Below are positions 33,155 to 42,307 of a stretch of 64,000 bases of DNA, piece after piece (within the stretch, counting starts at the first letter, position 1; every line of letters starts with the position of its first letter). The stretch is from NCBI RefSeq assembly GCF_002201475.1, contig NZ_CP021422.1:1922001-1986000 (forward strand). Reading direction: 5' to 3'. The DNA is from Acutalibacter muris (lineage in GTDB: Bacteria > Bacillota > Clostridia > Oscillospirales > Acutalibacteraceae). The notes under the pieces were generated by a model. That model was not told where the DNA came from. It ran no database searches and worked only from the letters and a program-made list of their open reading frames with translations. Position numbers and translations under genes: made by a program.

Positions 33155-34056
33155 TACCACTCACCTCCCATTTCACCCAAAATCTCACGAACGCCGCTGG
33201 TGTGGAGATACAGCATATATGCATCCTCAATATTCGGCTCACACACCTTGGCACCCTGCATCAAGGCCTCTGCTATAAAGCGGATATGAACCTTGTTTCC
33301 CTGGGTGTGCATACTGGTGATGGAAAGCTGTCTTTTAAGCTCTGGAAGTTCTCGCTTGGAAGCGGTCATGGTAAATACTCTGCCTTCTGCTTCCTGCAAA
33401 AGCTGATCGACTGTCCCGTTATAGATAACCCTGCCCTCGTTGATGATGGCGATATCCTCACAGGTGGCCTCAATGTCCCCTACAATGTGGGTGGACAAAA
33501 TCACAATCTTATCCTCCGCAATCTCAGACAGCAGGTTTCTAAATCGGACACGCTCCTCGGGGTCCAGCCCAGCGGTGGGCTCGTCAACAATCAGCACCTT
33601 AGGATTATTGAGCAGCGCCTGGGCGATTCCAAGACGGCGTTTCATGCCGCCGGAAAGAGCCTTCACCTTTTTGTCCCAGTGCTCTGTCAGATTCACTTTT
33701 TTGAGGAGTGTGTCTACCCGTTCTTCTCTCTCGGCACCGCTGAGCCCGGACAGAATTGCCAGATATTCCATGGCCTCCCCCACCTTCATGGATGGGTACA
33801 TGGAAAACTCCTGGGGCAGATACCCGATAATCCTGCGGATCTCTTTGGCGTTCTCTATTGGAACGCCGCATACCGTAATCTCTCCATTTTTCTTTTGCAG
33901 CAGTGTAGCCAACGTCTTCATCAAGGTGGTCTTACCTGCGCCGTTGCGCCCCAGCAGGCCGAACATACCCTGTTGGATAGAAAGATTCACGTCAAAAAGC
34001 GCCTGCTTCTTTCCGTAAAATTTATTCAGCCCTTTGATTTCTATAGAATTGTTCAT
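33154..34056 (-). CDS. ABC exporter ATPase
   Basis: A 300-residue ATPase: Walker A GRNGAGKT, signature LSGGMKRRLG, Walker B LIVDEPTAGLD and H-loop STHIV, then a ~75-residue C-terminal domain (FTMTASKRELPELKRQLSIT). ATG follows AAAGGAGCTTTTTCAA. The promoter region carries the 19-bp motif shared with two regulator genes, so a two-component system probably controls it. Confidence 0.85.
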   Translation of the reverse strand: MNNSIEIKGLNKFYGKKQALFDVNLSIQQGMFGLLGRNGAGKTTLMKTLATLLQKKNGEITVCGVPIENAKEIRRIIGYLPQEFSMYPSMKVGEAMEYLAILSGLSGAEREERVDTLLKKVNLTEHWDKKVKALSGGMKRRLGIAQALLNNPKVLIVDEPTAGLDPEERVRFRNLLSEIAEDKIVILSTHIVGDIEATCEDIAIINEGRVIYNGTVDQLLQEAEGRVFTMTASKRELPELKRQLSITSMHTQGNKVHIRFIAEALMQGAKVCEPNIEDAYMLYLHTSGVREILGEMGGEW

Positions 34057-34116
34057 TTGAAAAAGCTCCTTTCCTCAGATGGGTTTCCCCTCTGACAGGT
34101 ATAGGATAAAAGGAGA

Positions 34117-34135
34117 TTTTCAACTTTTTGTCTAC
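34117..34135 (-). promoter_or_regulatory. Shared 19-bp motif, site 1 (ABC exporter operon)
   Basis: TTTTCAACTTTTTGTCTAC on the plus strand, 60 bases upstream of the ATPase start. It matches 38662-38680 and 49464-49482 with two or three differences. Confidence 0.6.
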
Positions 34136-34210
34136 TCGTCAAGAAAACCTTGCGGAATAAATTGTCTTTTTTAAATGCACAGGCAGCCATCAATAACAGA
34201 GGAGGGCTCG

Positions 34211-34303
34211 ATGAAAGGTGAAGAATTCTTTAGAATAGTCCCCCAAAATGAACAACATACAAGTGTGTGCATAATTAATTTTTTTCAAAAGGCTTGCTTG
34301 TGA
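34211..34303 (+). CDS. Possible 30-residue peptide with strong ribosome site
   Basis: ATG 34211 follows GAGGAGGGCTCG and opens MKGEEFFRIVPQNEQHTSVC before TGA at 34301. The stop lies in the -35 region of the merR promoter. It could be a leader peptide or the 5' remnant of a lost gene; nothing similar is recognised. Confidence 0.3.
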   Translation: MKGEEFFRIVPQNEQHTSVCIINFFQKACL

Positions 34304-34324
34304 CGCAGCGTAATGATGTATAAT
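34294..34324 (+). promoter_or_regulatory. MerR-type promoter with 19-base spacer
   Basis: TTGCTT and TATAAT are separated by 19 bases, the over-long spacer characteristic of promoters remodelled by MerR proteins. The spacer includes a partial dyad GACGCAGCGT. It drives merR and the ABC genes after it. Confidence 0.65.
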
Positions 34325-34346
34325 GTATCATAGGAGGTAAAAAATT

Positions 34347-35147
34347 ATGGCAAAACACAGAGCAATACCGCCTGGGTTTATGACAGTTGGAGAGGTTGCA
34401 AAGAAAATAGGAGTTACTGTCCGCACATTGCAATACTATGATAAAGAGGGCTTGTTATCTCCATCAGCAGAAAGCGAAGGCGGACGCAGACTTTATACAG
34501 ATAAAGATTTGGTTACACTTCATCAGATTACATCTTTGAAATCACTGGGATTTTCTTTGGACGACATAAAGCAACGCCTGATTTCTTTAGAAACGCCGAC
34601 TGATGTGGCAAACGCCCTTACCGAACAGGCAGATAGCATTCGGGAGAAGATAGAACAGTTAACTGCCTCGTTGGCAGCAATCGAACAGTTAAAAGAAGAA
34701 GTGTTACAAATGCAGACAGTCAATTTCAAGAAGTATGCAGATATTATTGTTAATCTACAAATGAAAAACGACTCTTACTATCTCATTAAGCGTTTTGATG
34801 ATGATACGCTTGACCATATCCGTAATCGGTTTGATAAGGAAAGCGGTTTGAATTTTGTAGATAGATTTAATCGTTTGAGCGATGAAATCGTACAATTTCA
34901 AAAGGAAAATGTACCGCCTGAAAGCGAAAAATGCCAACAGGTTGTAAAAGAATATTGGGGTTTGATTATGGAATTTACAAACGGCGATATGAGTATGCTT
35001 CCAAAATTGATGGAGATCGGCAACATTGATACCGCCACAAACGCTTGGGAAGAAAGGCAAAAAATTGTAAACGAGTATTTAGAGCCAGCTTTGCAAGTCT
35101 ACTTTTCGAAACTCGGAGTAAATCCGTTTGAGGAGGTGCAAGGATGA
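34347..35147 (+). CDS. MerR-family regulator with long effector domain
   Basis: 266 residues: MerR winged helix (TVGEVAKKIGVTVRTLQYYD, then KEGLLSPSAESEGGRRLYTD), a coiled linker around 85-130 (ADSIREKIEQLTASLAAIEQ) and a C-terminal helical domain of TipAS-like length. ATG follows AGGAGGTAAAAAATT. Stop and next start overlap (ATGA). It probably senses a hydrophobic drug or peptide and activates its own operon. Confidence 0.8.
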   Translation: MAKHRAIPPGFMTVGEVAKKIGVTVRTLQYYDKEGLLSPSAESEGGRRLYTDKDLVTLHQITSLKSLGFSLDDIKQRLISLETPTDVANALTEQADSIREKIEQLTASLAAIEQLKEEVLQMQTVNFKKYADIIVNLQMKNDSYYLIKRFDDDTLDHIRNRFDKESGLNFVDRFNRLSDEIVQFQKENVPPESEKCQQVVKEYWGLIMEFTNGDMSMLPKLMEIGNIDTATNAWEERQKIVNEYLEPALQVYFSKLGVNPFEEVQG

Positions 35148-35950
35148 ATAGCGCAATACAAGTTTGTGGATTAAAGAAAAGCTATGGCAGCAACATTGTT
35201 CTCAATGGACTTGATTTTGAAATTAAAAAGGGAGAAACTTTCGCTCTGCTCGGTGTAAATGGCGCAGGAAAAACTACAGCCCTTGAATGTATTGAGGGTT
35301 TGAAAAAATATGATAGCGGTGCAATTACGATAAACGGGAAAATGGGTATTCAATTGCAATCATCATCTTTACCTGCCCATATCAAACCAAGGGAAGCTAT
35401 AAGGCTATTTTCAAAATGGAATAGGGCAAAGGTTGATTTCACTATGCTTAACGCTCTCGGTATTAAAGATATTGAGAAAAAGCAGTATATCCAATTATCC
35501 ACAGGACAAAAAAGGCGGCTGCATCTCGCCCTTGCGCTTATTGGCAATCCAGATATTATTTTTCTTGATGAGCCGACTGCGGGGCTTGATGTCGAGGGTA
35601 GGGTTTCACTTCACGAACAAATTCGCAAACTCAAGTCACAAGGAAAAACGCTTGTATTTGCAAGCCATGATATGGCGGAGGTAGAAACCTTATGTGACCG
35701 CATTGCAATTTTAAATCACGGAAATATTGCTTTTTGTGGTACGGCTTCAGAGCTTACAGAAAAGGTTGAAAAGAAATATTTTATCCATATCAAAACACAG
35801 CATGGGGAGAGCACTTTTGAAACAGATAATATAGAAGATAGTTTGATCACTCTGCTCGGCGAGTTGAAACAAAATGAAATTCACGTGTTAGATATTAAAA
35901 TTGACCGTGGCACACTGGAACAGCATTTTATAGAGATGACGAGGAGGTAA
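35144..35950 (+). CDS. ABC exporter ATPase of the MerR operon
   Basis: 268 residues: Walker A GVNGAGKTT, signature LSTGQKRRLHLALA, Walker B IIFLDEPTAGLD and H-loop ASHDM. A short stretch between Walker A and the signature is condensed compared with the other ATPases here. It is preceded by GGAGGTGCAAGG. Confidence 0.8.
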   Translation: MNSAIQVCGLKKSYGSNIVLNGLDFEIKKGETFALLGVNGAGKTTALECIEGLKKYDSGAITINGKMGIQLQSSSLPAHIKPREAIRLFSKWNRAKVDFTMLNALGIKDIEKKQYIQLSTGQKRRLHLALALIGNPDIIFLDEPTAGLDVEGRVSLHEQIRKLKSQGKTLVFASHDMAEVETLCDRIAILNHGNIAFCGTASELTEKVEKKYFIHIKTQHGESTFETDNIEDSLITLLGELKQNEIHVLDIKIDRGTLEQHFIEMTRR

Positions 35951-35955
35951 ACAGA

Positions 35956-36672
35956 ATGAGTGGTTTTTTATATGGTGTAGCGTTACAGTGGAAATTGGAT
36001 ATACGAAGCAAATCCTTGTTAGTTACCTGTTATATCATTCCGCTTATTTTCTTCCTTCTGATGGGCGGTATTTTCACTTCTGTTATGCCCGATATGAGAG
36101 GCACGCTCATTCAATCTATGATTGTAATGAGTGTTTCAATGGGGGCATTTATCGGATTACCGCCGTCGTTGCTTGAAACTTATGGAAGTGACATAAAAAA
36201 AGTTTATAAATCAAACGGAGTGCCTATCTATCTGGGTCTTATTACGATGTTTCTTTCCGCATTCATACATTTGATGATTGCTTGTGCTGTGATAGTGCTG
36301 CTGGCTCCCGTATTATTTGAAGCAGTCTTGCCGGCACAGCCTCCGACTTTCTTTTTGGCACTTGCTATATACATTATTGTGTCGTTAAGTATTGGAAGTA
36401 TTTTAGGGTTGATTATAAAAAACCAGGCGAAACTAACGATGATAGCACAGTTAGTATTTTTGCCCTCAATTATGCTTTCGGGGATTATGTTTCCCGTCGA
36501 TTTATTGCCCGATTTTCTCGAAATGATAGGGAGAATTTTTCCTGCTTCTTGGGGATACCGACTGATGTTGGACAAGGGCTTTTACCTGGAAAATTTATGG
36601 TATTTAATCCTTGTCTTTTTTGCGGCGGTAATCGTATGCGGAATACTTTTGAAGAAACAAAAATCGGATTAG
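35956..36672 (+). CDS. ABC-2-type permease of the MerR operon
   Basis: 238 residues, six membrane segments (LVTCYIIPLIFFLLMGGIF, SMIVMSVSMGAFIGLPPSL, HLMIACAVIVLLAPVLF, FLALAIYIIVSLSIGSILG, LVFLPSIMLSGIMFPVDLL, LWYLILVFFAAVIVCGILL). The MLSGIMFPVDLLP block is the conserved ABC-2 permease motif. It starts five bases after the ATPase stop with GAGGAGG upstream. Confidence 0.8.
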   Translation: MSGFLYGVALQWKLDIRSKSLLVTCYIIPLIFFLLMGGIFTSVMPDMRGTLIQSMIVMSVSMGAFIGLPPSLLETYGSDIKKVYKSNGVPIYLGLITMFLSAFIHLMIACAVIVLLAPVLFEAVLPAQPPTFFLALAIYIIVSLSIGSILGLIIKNQAKLTMIAQLVFLPSIMLSGIMFPVDLLPDFLEMIGRIFPASWGYRLMLDKGFYLENLWYLILVFFAAVIVCGILLKKQKSD

Positions 36673-36677
36673 CTTGA

Positions 36678-36755
36678 AAGCAGTCGCTAATCTTTCCAAT
36701 AGTAATCACTTTTCCATATGGGATTCTTTTTATTACCTTATCGTAGTCAGAAGAA
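36678..36755 (-). pseudogene. Possible alkyltransferase-like (MGMT/ATL) scrap
   Basis: The minus strand reads DYDKVIKRIPYGKVITIGKI, matching the conserved start of the MGMT DNA-binding domain (usually I-P-x-G-x-V-x-T-Y-G-x-I). Only about 25 codons exist, next to the kinase stop. Confidence 0.35.
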
Positions 36756-37958
36756 TCACTGCCTGAACGCCGCAGTAACAACCGCCCCGTCACGGTTGCT
36801 CAGCCGGATATATCCGCCATGCTTCTCGCAAAGAATCTTGCAGATATTCAGCCCCATACCGAAATGCTCGTTATCTGTTTCCCGCACTGTTTTGTAAAAC
36901 GGTTTCGTGGCATTCTCCAAATCCTTTTTGGCAAATCCGGCTCCATCGTCGGAAACAGTAAGATACAGATATCCCTCCTGCGACTCTGCCGATACCATAA
37001 TCTTTTCCTTTGCAAACCGCACTGCATTGGCAAGGAGATTTTCATATACCCGCATTACAATAGAGGCGTCTATATTTAAACCAGAATCCCTATTACCTAT
37101 AACTTCATAGGAAAACCCTTTCTTATCGCATACAGCCTCTCCCGTTTCCTCTAATTGCCTGCAAAGCGCCTCCAGTGTTATGGATTGCCGGACAATTTCA
37201 ATATCCTCCAGCCGCTGCAGCTCTCCCATAGTCTGCACATACTCCTCCAGCCTTACGATGTGCCGGTGCATCATATCTGAGGTATCACTCACTTTTTCTG
37301 CTGTCATTTTCGGAGCATATTGCCGCAGCAATTCGCTCTGTCCTTTCAGAACCGTCAGCGGTGTCCGCAAATCATGAGAGAACGCCGCATTCAGCCTTTT
37401 GCGTTCCTCCATCTGCCGCCACATCTCCTCATTGCTTTCCTGTAATGCCTGCCGCATTTTCTCAAAGGAAGCGCACAGCTTTCCCAGTTCGTCCTCTTTA
37501 TCATAAACGATTTTAAAATCCAAGTTGTTATCGGCAATCTGGCCGGCGGCATGATCCAGTATGGCGAGAGGTTTCTGCATATGCCGTTTGTAGAATAAAA
37601 TGCTGGTGGCGACAATACAGAAAATGAAGCAAATGGGATATACGCCAATACTCAAAAAACCAAGAATATTATATATAGTCCGGTCTGCCGGCGTAAAATG
37701 ATCCATTAAATTCAGTGGCGTCTGATAAGATATGCTTCCTTTCTGTTCATCGGCTGTTCTATCAAATCCAATCACCATTTCAGGATCGGATACGCCAAAC
37801 TCAAATTGATATTGCTTATAAATTTGGGACTGCCCCCATTGACAACAGCTTGATAGAGCCAAGGATAACAGCAATGCAGAAACAATACAGACGAGCATAG
37901 ACGTAGTAAAAGCCGTCTTTATCGACTTTCTTTTGAAAAACTCTGTTATTTTGCCCAT
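36756..37958 (-). CDS. Sensor histidine kinase (pair 2)
   Basis: 400 residues: two membrane segments (residues ~16-38 and ~98-122) around a ~60-residue outer loop, HAMP domain (KRHMQKPLAILDHAAGQIAD), H-box AFSHDLRTPLTVL, N-box NLLANAVRFAKEK, G-boxes DDGAGFA and FGMGLNICKIL. It begins inside the regulator's last codons. Closely similar in design to the kinase at 47578, so the two pairs are paralogous. Confidence 0.85.
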   Translation of the reverse strand: MGKITEFFKRKSIKTAFTTSMLVCIVSALLLSLALSSCCQWGQSQIYKQYQFEFGVSDPEMVIGFDRTADEQKGSISYQTPLNLMDHFTPADRTIYNILGFLSIGVYPICFIFCIVATSILFYKRHMQKPLAILDHAAGQIADNNLDFKIVYDKEDELGKLCASFEKMRQALQESNEEMWRQMEERKRLNAAFSHDLRTPLTVLKGQSELLRQYAPKMTAEKVSDTSDMMHRHIVRLEEYVQTMGELQRLEDIEIVRQSITLEALCRQLEETGEAVCDKKGFSYEVIGNRDSGLNIDASIVMRVYENLLANAVRFAKEKIMVSAESQEGYLYLTVSDDGAGFAKKDLENATKPFYKTVRETDNEHFGMGLNICKILCEKHGGYIRLSNRDGAVVTAAFRQ

Positions 37959-38620
37959 TTATATCCCACTCCCCAAACCGTTTCTACATACGGTTTTATG
38001 TCTGAGGCTGCAAGCTTCGCACGAATTCTGCGAACATGTTCGGCCACCACGGAAGACTCTCCTTCACTGTCATAGCCCCAGACAAGTTCATAGATCCGCT
38101 CTTTGCTGAAAATCTGCCCCGGATGGCCGGACAGAAGCTCGATAATATCAAACTCCTTCTTTGCAAAGGGGATTTCCTTGCCGTCATAGAACACTCGTCT
38201 TTCTGTATAGTCAATCGCCAGTTTATCGGCAAGCTGCACTTTGGGCGTCTTCCCTCTGCGGCGTTCCCGCCTGATGTGCGCGGCAACCCTTGCACCAAGT
38301 TCGTCCAATGAAAAGGGCTTTACAATGTAATCATCCCCGCCCATACCGAAGCCTTTGACCTTATCGCTGTCCTCCACTCTGGCAGTCAGGAACAGAATCG
38401 GGCAGCTGACAAAATCCCGTATCCGGGCGCAAACCTCCAGACCGTCCACATTGGGCATATTAATATCCAACAAAATGAGATTCGGCTGCATTCCTGCCTT
38501 TTCAATCGCTTCCATTCCATTTGTCGCCGTCATTACATCATAGTTGTTGTACATAAAGTAGTCCGCAAGAGTGGAAACGATATCCGCCTCATCATCTACA
38601 ATTAAAATAGTGTCTCGCAT
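37946..38620 (-). CDS. OmpR-family response regulator (pair 2)
   Basis: 224 residues: receiver with Asp52 (ILLDINMPNVDG), FLTARVED and IVKPFSLDE, winged helix ending VETVWGVGYKWAK. I chose ATG 38620 (MRDTILIVDDEAD), which has GGGAGGTGGGCAGA directly before it. It overlaps the kinase by 13 bases. Its upstream region carries the shared 19-bp motif at 38662-38680, possibly its own binding site. Confidence 0.85.
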   Translation of the reverse strand: MRDTILIVDDEADIVSTLADYFMYNNYDVMTATNGMEAIEKAGMQPNLILLDINMPNVDGLEVCARIRDFVSCPILFLTARVEDSDKVKGFGMGGDDYIVKPFSLDELGARVAAHIRRERRRGKTPKVQLADKLAIDYTERRVFYDGKEIPFAKKEFDIIELLSGHPGQIFSKERIYELVWGYDSEGESSVVAEHVRRIRAKLAASDIKPYVETVWGVGYKWAK

Positions 38621-38661
38621 TCTGCCCACCTCCCATTTCTAGCTTTCAGATTATGCCGCAA

Positions 38662-38680
38662 TTTTCAACATTTTATCTAC
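38662..38680 (-). promoter_or_regulatory. Shared 19-bp motif, site 2 (regulator gene, pair 2)
   Basis: TTTTCAACATTTTATCTAC, 42 bases upstream of the regulator start; one mismatch to 49464-49482. Confidence 0.6.
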
Positions 38681-38734
38681 TATTCAGTGCAAGCTGCGTT
38701 TTTTATCCCTCCATCTTCCAAAGCATTCGTCTGA

Positions 38735-38929
38735 TTATACCACGTCCTGCGGGTGAAGTACATATTTTAAGTATGCGGCAAAGGAGACCGCTCCAAACAG
38801 AGCGGTCTCCCAACCTACTGCTTCAGCGTTCGGTTCGTCAGCATTATACTTGAATATGTCTCCCTTGTTCAAGCGAATTCCTGAGTCTTCATCAAAAAGA
38901 ATGGTCAGCTCCGCTTTTGATATTGTCAA
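38735..38929 (-). other. Unassigned reading with internal terminator-like hairpin
   Basis: The minus strand reads AELTILFDEDSGIRLNKGDI, then FKYNADEPNAEAVG, which looks protein-like. It then passes a perfect hairpin, GAGACCGCTC/GAGCGGTCTC (38785-38810) followed by CTTT on the minus strand. It may be a gene tail cut by rearrangement. No family is recognised. Confidence 0.25.
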
Positions 38930-38935
38930 TATTCT

Positions 38936-39079
38936 CTGCCTTTTGCAGACTTCCGACGGCTGGCGGCGGATTTCCTTTTCCTGCTCCTTTTACACCGCCA
39001 AGATCTTTTGCTAATTTTACGGCTTGGATTTTATATTCCATGTCGCACTTCCGTTGTTTTTTTGCCCTTGTAGTTGCCT
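38936..39079 (-). pseudogene. IS3-type transposase OrfA fragment
   Basis: Reads AKKQRKCDMEYKIQAVKLAK, then DLGGVKGAGKGNPPPAVGSL. EYKIQAVKLAKDLGG is the start of the helix-turn-helix of IS3-family OrfA proteins; the following AAKELGI part is degraded. No inverted repeats are visible. Confidence 0.5.
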
Positions 39080-39178
39080 CCTCGTTTCTCTTTGATTATG
39101 CATCTAATCCTTGAGTTCTCCTAATTAAATTATCAATATTTTTTTGTAAACTGTTTTATCTGTAACCAGCCAACAATC

Positions 39179-39592
39179 TTACAATTTTGCTATCGCTTCT
39201 CTGAGATCAGCTATATACTTAGCCTGTTGTTTTTTCAGATACCCCTTTACAAACAGATTCATAATCGGGTTCTTCACCCGAACTTCTTCTGTAAAAGTAA
39301 TCTGGGTACCATCATTCCGGCTCTCAAATATGCCGCTCCAGTGACCGCTCATATTTTGATTCTCCATATCAAATCGGTATTTCCGGTATGGCTCTTTTGC
39401 GGTAATCTGAAAATGCGTCACAAACCCGGTCTTTGTATACTCATCAAACCGATTTTCGTCAATCATTTCTATTTTGGATAAATCACTCCGCCATTCATAG
39501 TTTTTGTTGTCTGTAACAATGTCCCAGACTGTCTTGCAGTCACAAGGAAACTGCGCTGTCACTGTTGATCGCTTCACTAGATGTTCCCCCAT
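39179..39592 (-). CDS. SRPBCC (polyketide-cyclase-like) family protein
   Basis: 137 residues with the START/SRPBCC helix-grip pattern: TAQFPCDCKTVWDIVTDNKN at the N-terminus, THFQITAKEPYRKYRF in the middle and a long C-terminal helix (NLFVKGYLKKQQAKYIADLR). These bind hydrophobic ligands or act on them. ATG 39592 or GTG 39577 could be the start. No operon partner is evident. Confidence 0.7.
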   Translation of the reverse strand: MGEHLVKRSTVTAQFPCDCKTVWDIVTDNKNYEWRSDLSKIEMIDENRFDEYTKTGFVTHFQITAKEPYRKYRFDMENQNMSGHWSGIFESRNDGTQITFTEEVRVKNPIMNLFVKGYLKKQQAKYIADLREAIAKL

Positions 39593-39665
39593 TCTATTCT
39601 TTTTGCCAAACTATACATTTGTCTGCATTTAGCAATGCTATGTCCCTCTTTGATCAAAGACATTA

Positions 39666-40304
39666 CTATTCCAAAGCCTGTATCCCCTCTTTTTCATAAT
39701 CCATCTGTATAAGTTCTTTCCCGTTGGGAAGCGGATATCTTAATACTTTGATTGGATGATATCCTATATTTTTCATCAAGTTCTCAACAAATGATGCGTC
39801 TATTTGCTGATGTACACTCTCCAACCCGTCAAATACATGAATATAAGGAGAATCCGACACCCATTCCACGTCTATGTTATATTGAATTGCACATGAAACA
39901 TACTTTGGATTGGTACGTTGAACTACCTTTTGAAAATTATTGTAACCTATATATTCAATCAGTAGGTTTGCAATAAGTAGCTCTGTTTCCGGCAACCTCT
40001 CCATATGTTTCGTCAGGTCAATGCACAAGCACTCCAGCACTCCTGTTAAATCAGGATATCTGAGGACACTCTCCTGAAGATAGTCAGGATTGATATCCAC
40101 CCCATACACTTTTGCATATTTACTTTTTTGTACATGCTCAAGACCATTACCTCCGGCAACACCTAATATCATTGCGCTGGAAACCGGGTAATCCTCAAGC
40201 TGACTTTTCATCATTTGGTTCATTGTCTGCAACTGCATAACAGATCCAAGCCGCATATGATTTTCGTAATCATCTAATGGAATTTCTATCCACGGATTTA
40301 CCAT
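39666..40304 (-). CDS. Class I SAM-dependent methyltransferase
   Basis: 212 residues. Motif I is the variant ILGVAGGNGLEHV and motif II VYGVDINPDYLQ; an acidic loop (CLCIDLTKHME) and LIANLLIEYIGY follow as motifs III-IV. The family matches small uncharacterised methyltransferases of Firmicutes. The substrate is unknown. Confidence 0.7.
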   Translation of the reverse strand: MVNPWIEIPLDDYENHMRLGSVMQLQTMNQMMKSQLEDYPVSSAMILGVAGGNGLEHVQKSKYAKVYGVDINPDYLQESVLRYPDLTGVLECLCIDLTKHMERLPETELLIANLLIEYIGYNNFQKVVQRTNPKYVSCAIQYNIDVEWVSDSPYIHVFDGLESVHQQIDASFVENLMKNIGYHPIKVLRYPLPNGKELIQMDYEKEGIQALE

Positions 40305-40367
40305 ACTGTTTCTCCTGTTTTGCCTATGATCATCTTGTTATCGTGTAGCTCCCCGTCAGAAAGATAT

Positions 40368-41132
40368 CTATTCTTCCAAATATCTTTCATAGCGGCATTG
40401 TTCAACAACTGTATCTCCCAATAAAGTTATTGCTTGCTGGGGACAGGAGCTAATGCAACGGTAACACATGGTACAACGACTTCCTGCAGTCGCCTTACTG
40501 TTTTTTATGACGAGATTTTCCATAGGACATAGACTGACACAGAGTCCACACCCCACACAGGCTTTGCTGATTTTCAGCTTATCAGAATAGTCCTTTGTTT
40601 TTCCATAATACCATAATCGTTGGCAGAGCAATCCTGCTATTCTATCGTAAAAATGCAATCCGTCTTTTGGGTATTTTCCTTGCTTCATTTTGCCCACACT
40701 ATTTTCAATTTTTCTGTCTGCCGCCCTTATTATCTCCCGATTTTTTTCAAGGGATTTCTTTAGCAGCTTCACATCACAAACGGAATCGGGCATTTGAATG
40801 TGTAAACCGCCAACGACTTTTGCACCATATTTTTTCAATAATCGTGCGGAACAGCCCGCCCCATCTCCGCTAAACAACCCCATTGTGGTAAGGCAAAGCA
40901 CCGTCTTTCCTTTCCAAAGGGCTGAATGATCCTTTATAAAATCCCGTACCATGACAGGGACATTTGAAAACTGTACAGGATATGCCAAAACAACAAAGTT
41001 ATGTTGTGCCAATAAATTTGCTGTTTCTTTTCCCTCAATCGGGAGGGTCTGTGCCGATTGATCTAATAACTCCATCAATTTCTCGATACAGTGTTTGGTA
41101 TTTCCTGTTCCACTTAAATATATGCCTATCAT
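40368..41132 (-). CDS. EFR1-type flavodoxin-ferredoxin fusion
   Basis: 254 residues: N-terminal flavodoxin fold with FMN loop YLSGTGNTKHC, then a C-terminal pair of 4Fe-4S motifs, CVGCGLCVSLCP and CTMCYRCISSCP. Such proteins carry low-potential electrons in anaerobes. ATG 41132; GTP/PQFSNVPVMVRDF core matches EFR1 proteins. No partner gene is linked. Confidence 0.85.
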   Translation of the reverse strand: MIGIYLSGTGNTKHCIEKLMELLDQSAQTLPIEGKETANLLAQHNFVVLAYPVQFSNVPVMVRDFIKDHSALWKGKTVLCLTTMGLFSGDGAGCSARLLKKYGAKVVGGLHIQMPDSVCDVKLLKKSLEKNREIIRAADRKIENSVGKMKQGKYPKDGLHFYDRIAGLLCQRLWYYGKTKDYSDKLKISKACVGCGLCVSLCPMENLVIKNSKATAGSRCTMCYRCISSCPQQAITLLGDTVVEQCRYERYLEE

Positions 41133-41151
41133 ACTTTTTCCTCAAAACTAT

Positions 41152-41275
41152 CTATTTGTTCTCTGCATCATTCCACTGTTTGAATACGACTATTTCCGCA
41201 TCAGCCCCAAAACCGCTGTACTCAGACACCATGAGATATTTCTCATCAGCAATGATCCCGTAATACTTGTCAATG
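41152..41275 (-). pseudogene. C-terminal fragment of an unrecognised protein
   Basis: Reads DIDKYYGIIADEKYLMVSEY, then SGFGADAEIVVFKQWNDAEN and TAG. Upstream the frame shifts (YLGNWLYKK in another frame), so the gene is broken. The rest of 41276-41367 shows nothing. Confidence 0.35.
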
Positions 41276-41367
41276 TCTTTTTATATAGCCAGTTCCCCAA
41301 GTAAATCTTGTTATCATCTCAAACATCTATTGGTGCAGCCAATTCCACAGAAAGATTTCATTCTGTT

Positions 41368-41727
41368 TTACAACTTCCTTATCGGTAAAAACATATATCC
41401 TTTCCCGGACTGAGGGCAGGTAAAATAATGGACAGCTCATTTTATCCAGCCACCGGGGGCCTCCGCGCCATCGATGCATTCTACTCCCGCAAGATAAAGT
41501 CCTTTACTGAAATCCTCCCAAGTCTTAAATGACCGGGAAAAATCGGACATCGCGCCCCATATTCCGCTGATGTTCCCGTTTTCGTCTTTCTTTACCAGAT
41601 GCGAAACTTCTCCAAAATGGGAATTTGCATCGTCCCATAGCTTTTGAATAAAACCGGCCCCGTCTGTCGTTGCCCCTTCTTTTCCGATTACGACAAAGGA
41701 CTCTTTTTGGCATTTTTCGATTTTCAT
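41368..41727 (-). pseudogene. GyrI-like effector-binding protein with internal deletion
   Basis: The 5' part (41437-41727) reads MKIEKCQKESFVVIGKEGAT, then LYLAGVECIDGAEAPGGWIK and stops. Past that stop the minus strand resumes VHYFTCPQSGKGYMFLPIRK, the normal end of a GyrI-like/Bacterial effector-binding protein. About 35 residues between the pieces are missing, so one deletion both removed the core and shifted the frame. Confidence 0.7.
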
Positions 41728-41767
41728 TGCTTTGCCATTCCTTTCGCTTTATATTTCAATCCGACAG

Positions 41768-42307
41768 CTACATTTCAACAATCTTCCGAACAGTATTTGC
41801 GGTTCTGATCGTCAGCTTGGTACTTATATTTGTGCTCGCAGTCTTGGGCCACCAATTTGTTTTCCGGTAATCTTTCCGGCTAAAGGACCAGAATACCGTC
41901 TCTTTGTAGCCCTCTAGCTTTTCCAATTCTTCTTTCGGTTCTCCAATCTCGCCAAACACATCAGCAAATGTGGTTGGTGGGATAATGAAAATCAGATTGT
42001 CATAGGTTGCCTTATCTTCGCTCCCCCACCAATCAGGTGCATGTGCTAAAATATCCTCGAGCGCTTCTTTTGATATGACAAAAACGGGAACATCAACGCC
42101 AAAAAGCCTTTGTATCATTGTTTCAATCTGGTTTGTGAATCCCTCCATACCGCCTTCATCACTTGAAAAAATCACATTGCCGCTGTTCAGATATGTCCTG
42201 ACTTCCGCAAAGCCCATTTCTTCAAAGCCATTCTTTAATTCCGCCATTGGGACTTTATTTTTACCGCTTATATTAACACCACGCAAAAACGCAATATATC
42301 TTTTCAT
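41768..42307 (-). CDS. DUF1697 family protein
   Basis: 179 residues: MKRYIAFLRGVNISGKNKVP is the diagnostic DUF1697 N-terminus, with LNSGNVIFSSDEGG and YRKTNWWPKTASTNISTKLT conserved blocks further on. The function is unknown; the family is common in Firmicutes. Confidence 0.85.
   Translation of the reverse strand: MKRYIAFLRGVNISGKNKVPMAELKNGFEEMGFAEVRTYLNSGNVIFSSDEGGMEGFTNQIETMIQRLFGVDVPVFVISKEALEDILAHAPDWWGSEDKATYDNLIFIIPPTTFADVFGEIGEPKEELEKLEGYKETVFWSFSRKDYRKTNWWPKTASTNISTKLTIRTANTVRKIVEM

Noticed and set aside
33202..34095. 297-codon plus-strand reading opposite the ABC ATPase
   Set aside because: Mirror of a well-supported ATPase with all motifs; no ribosome site.
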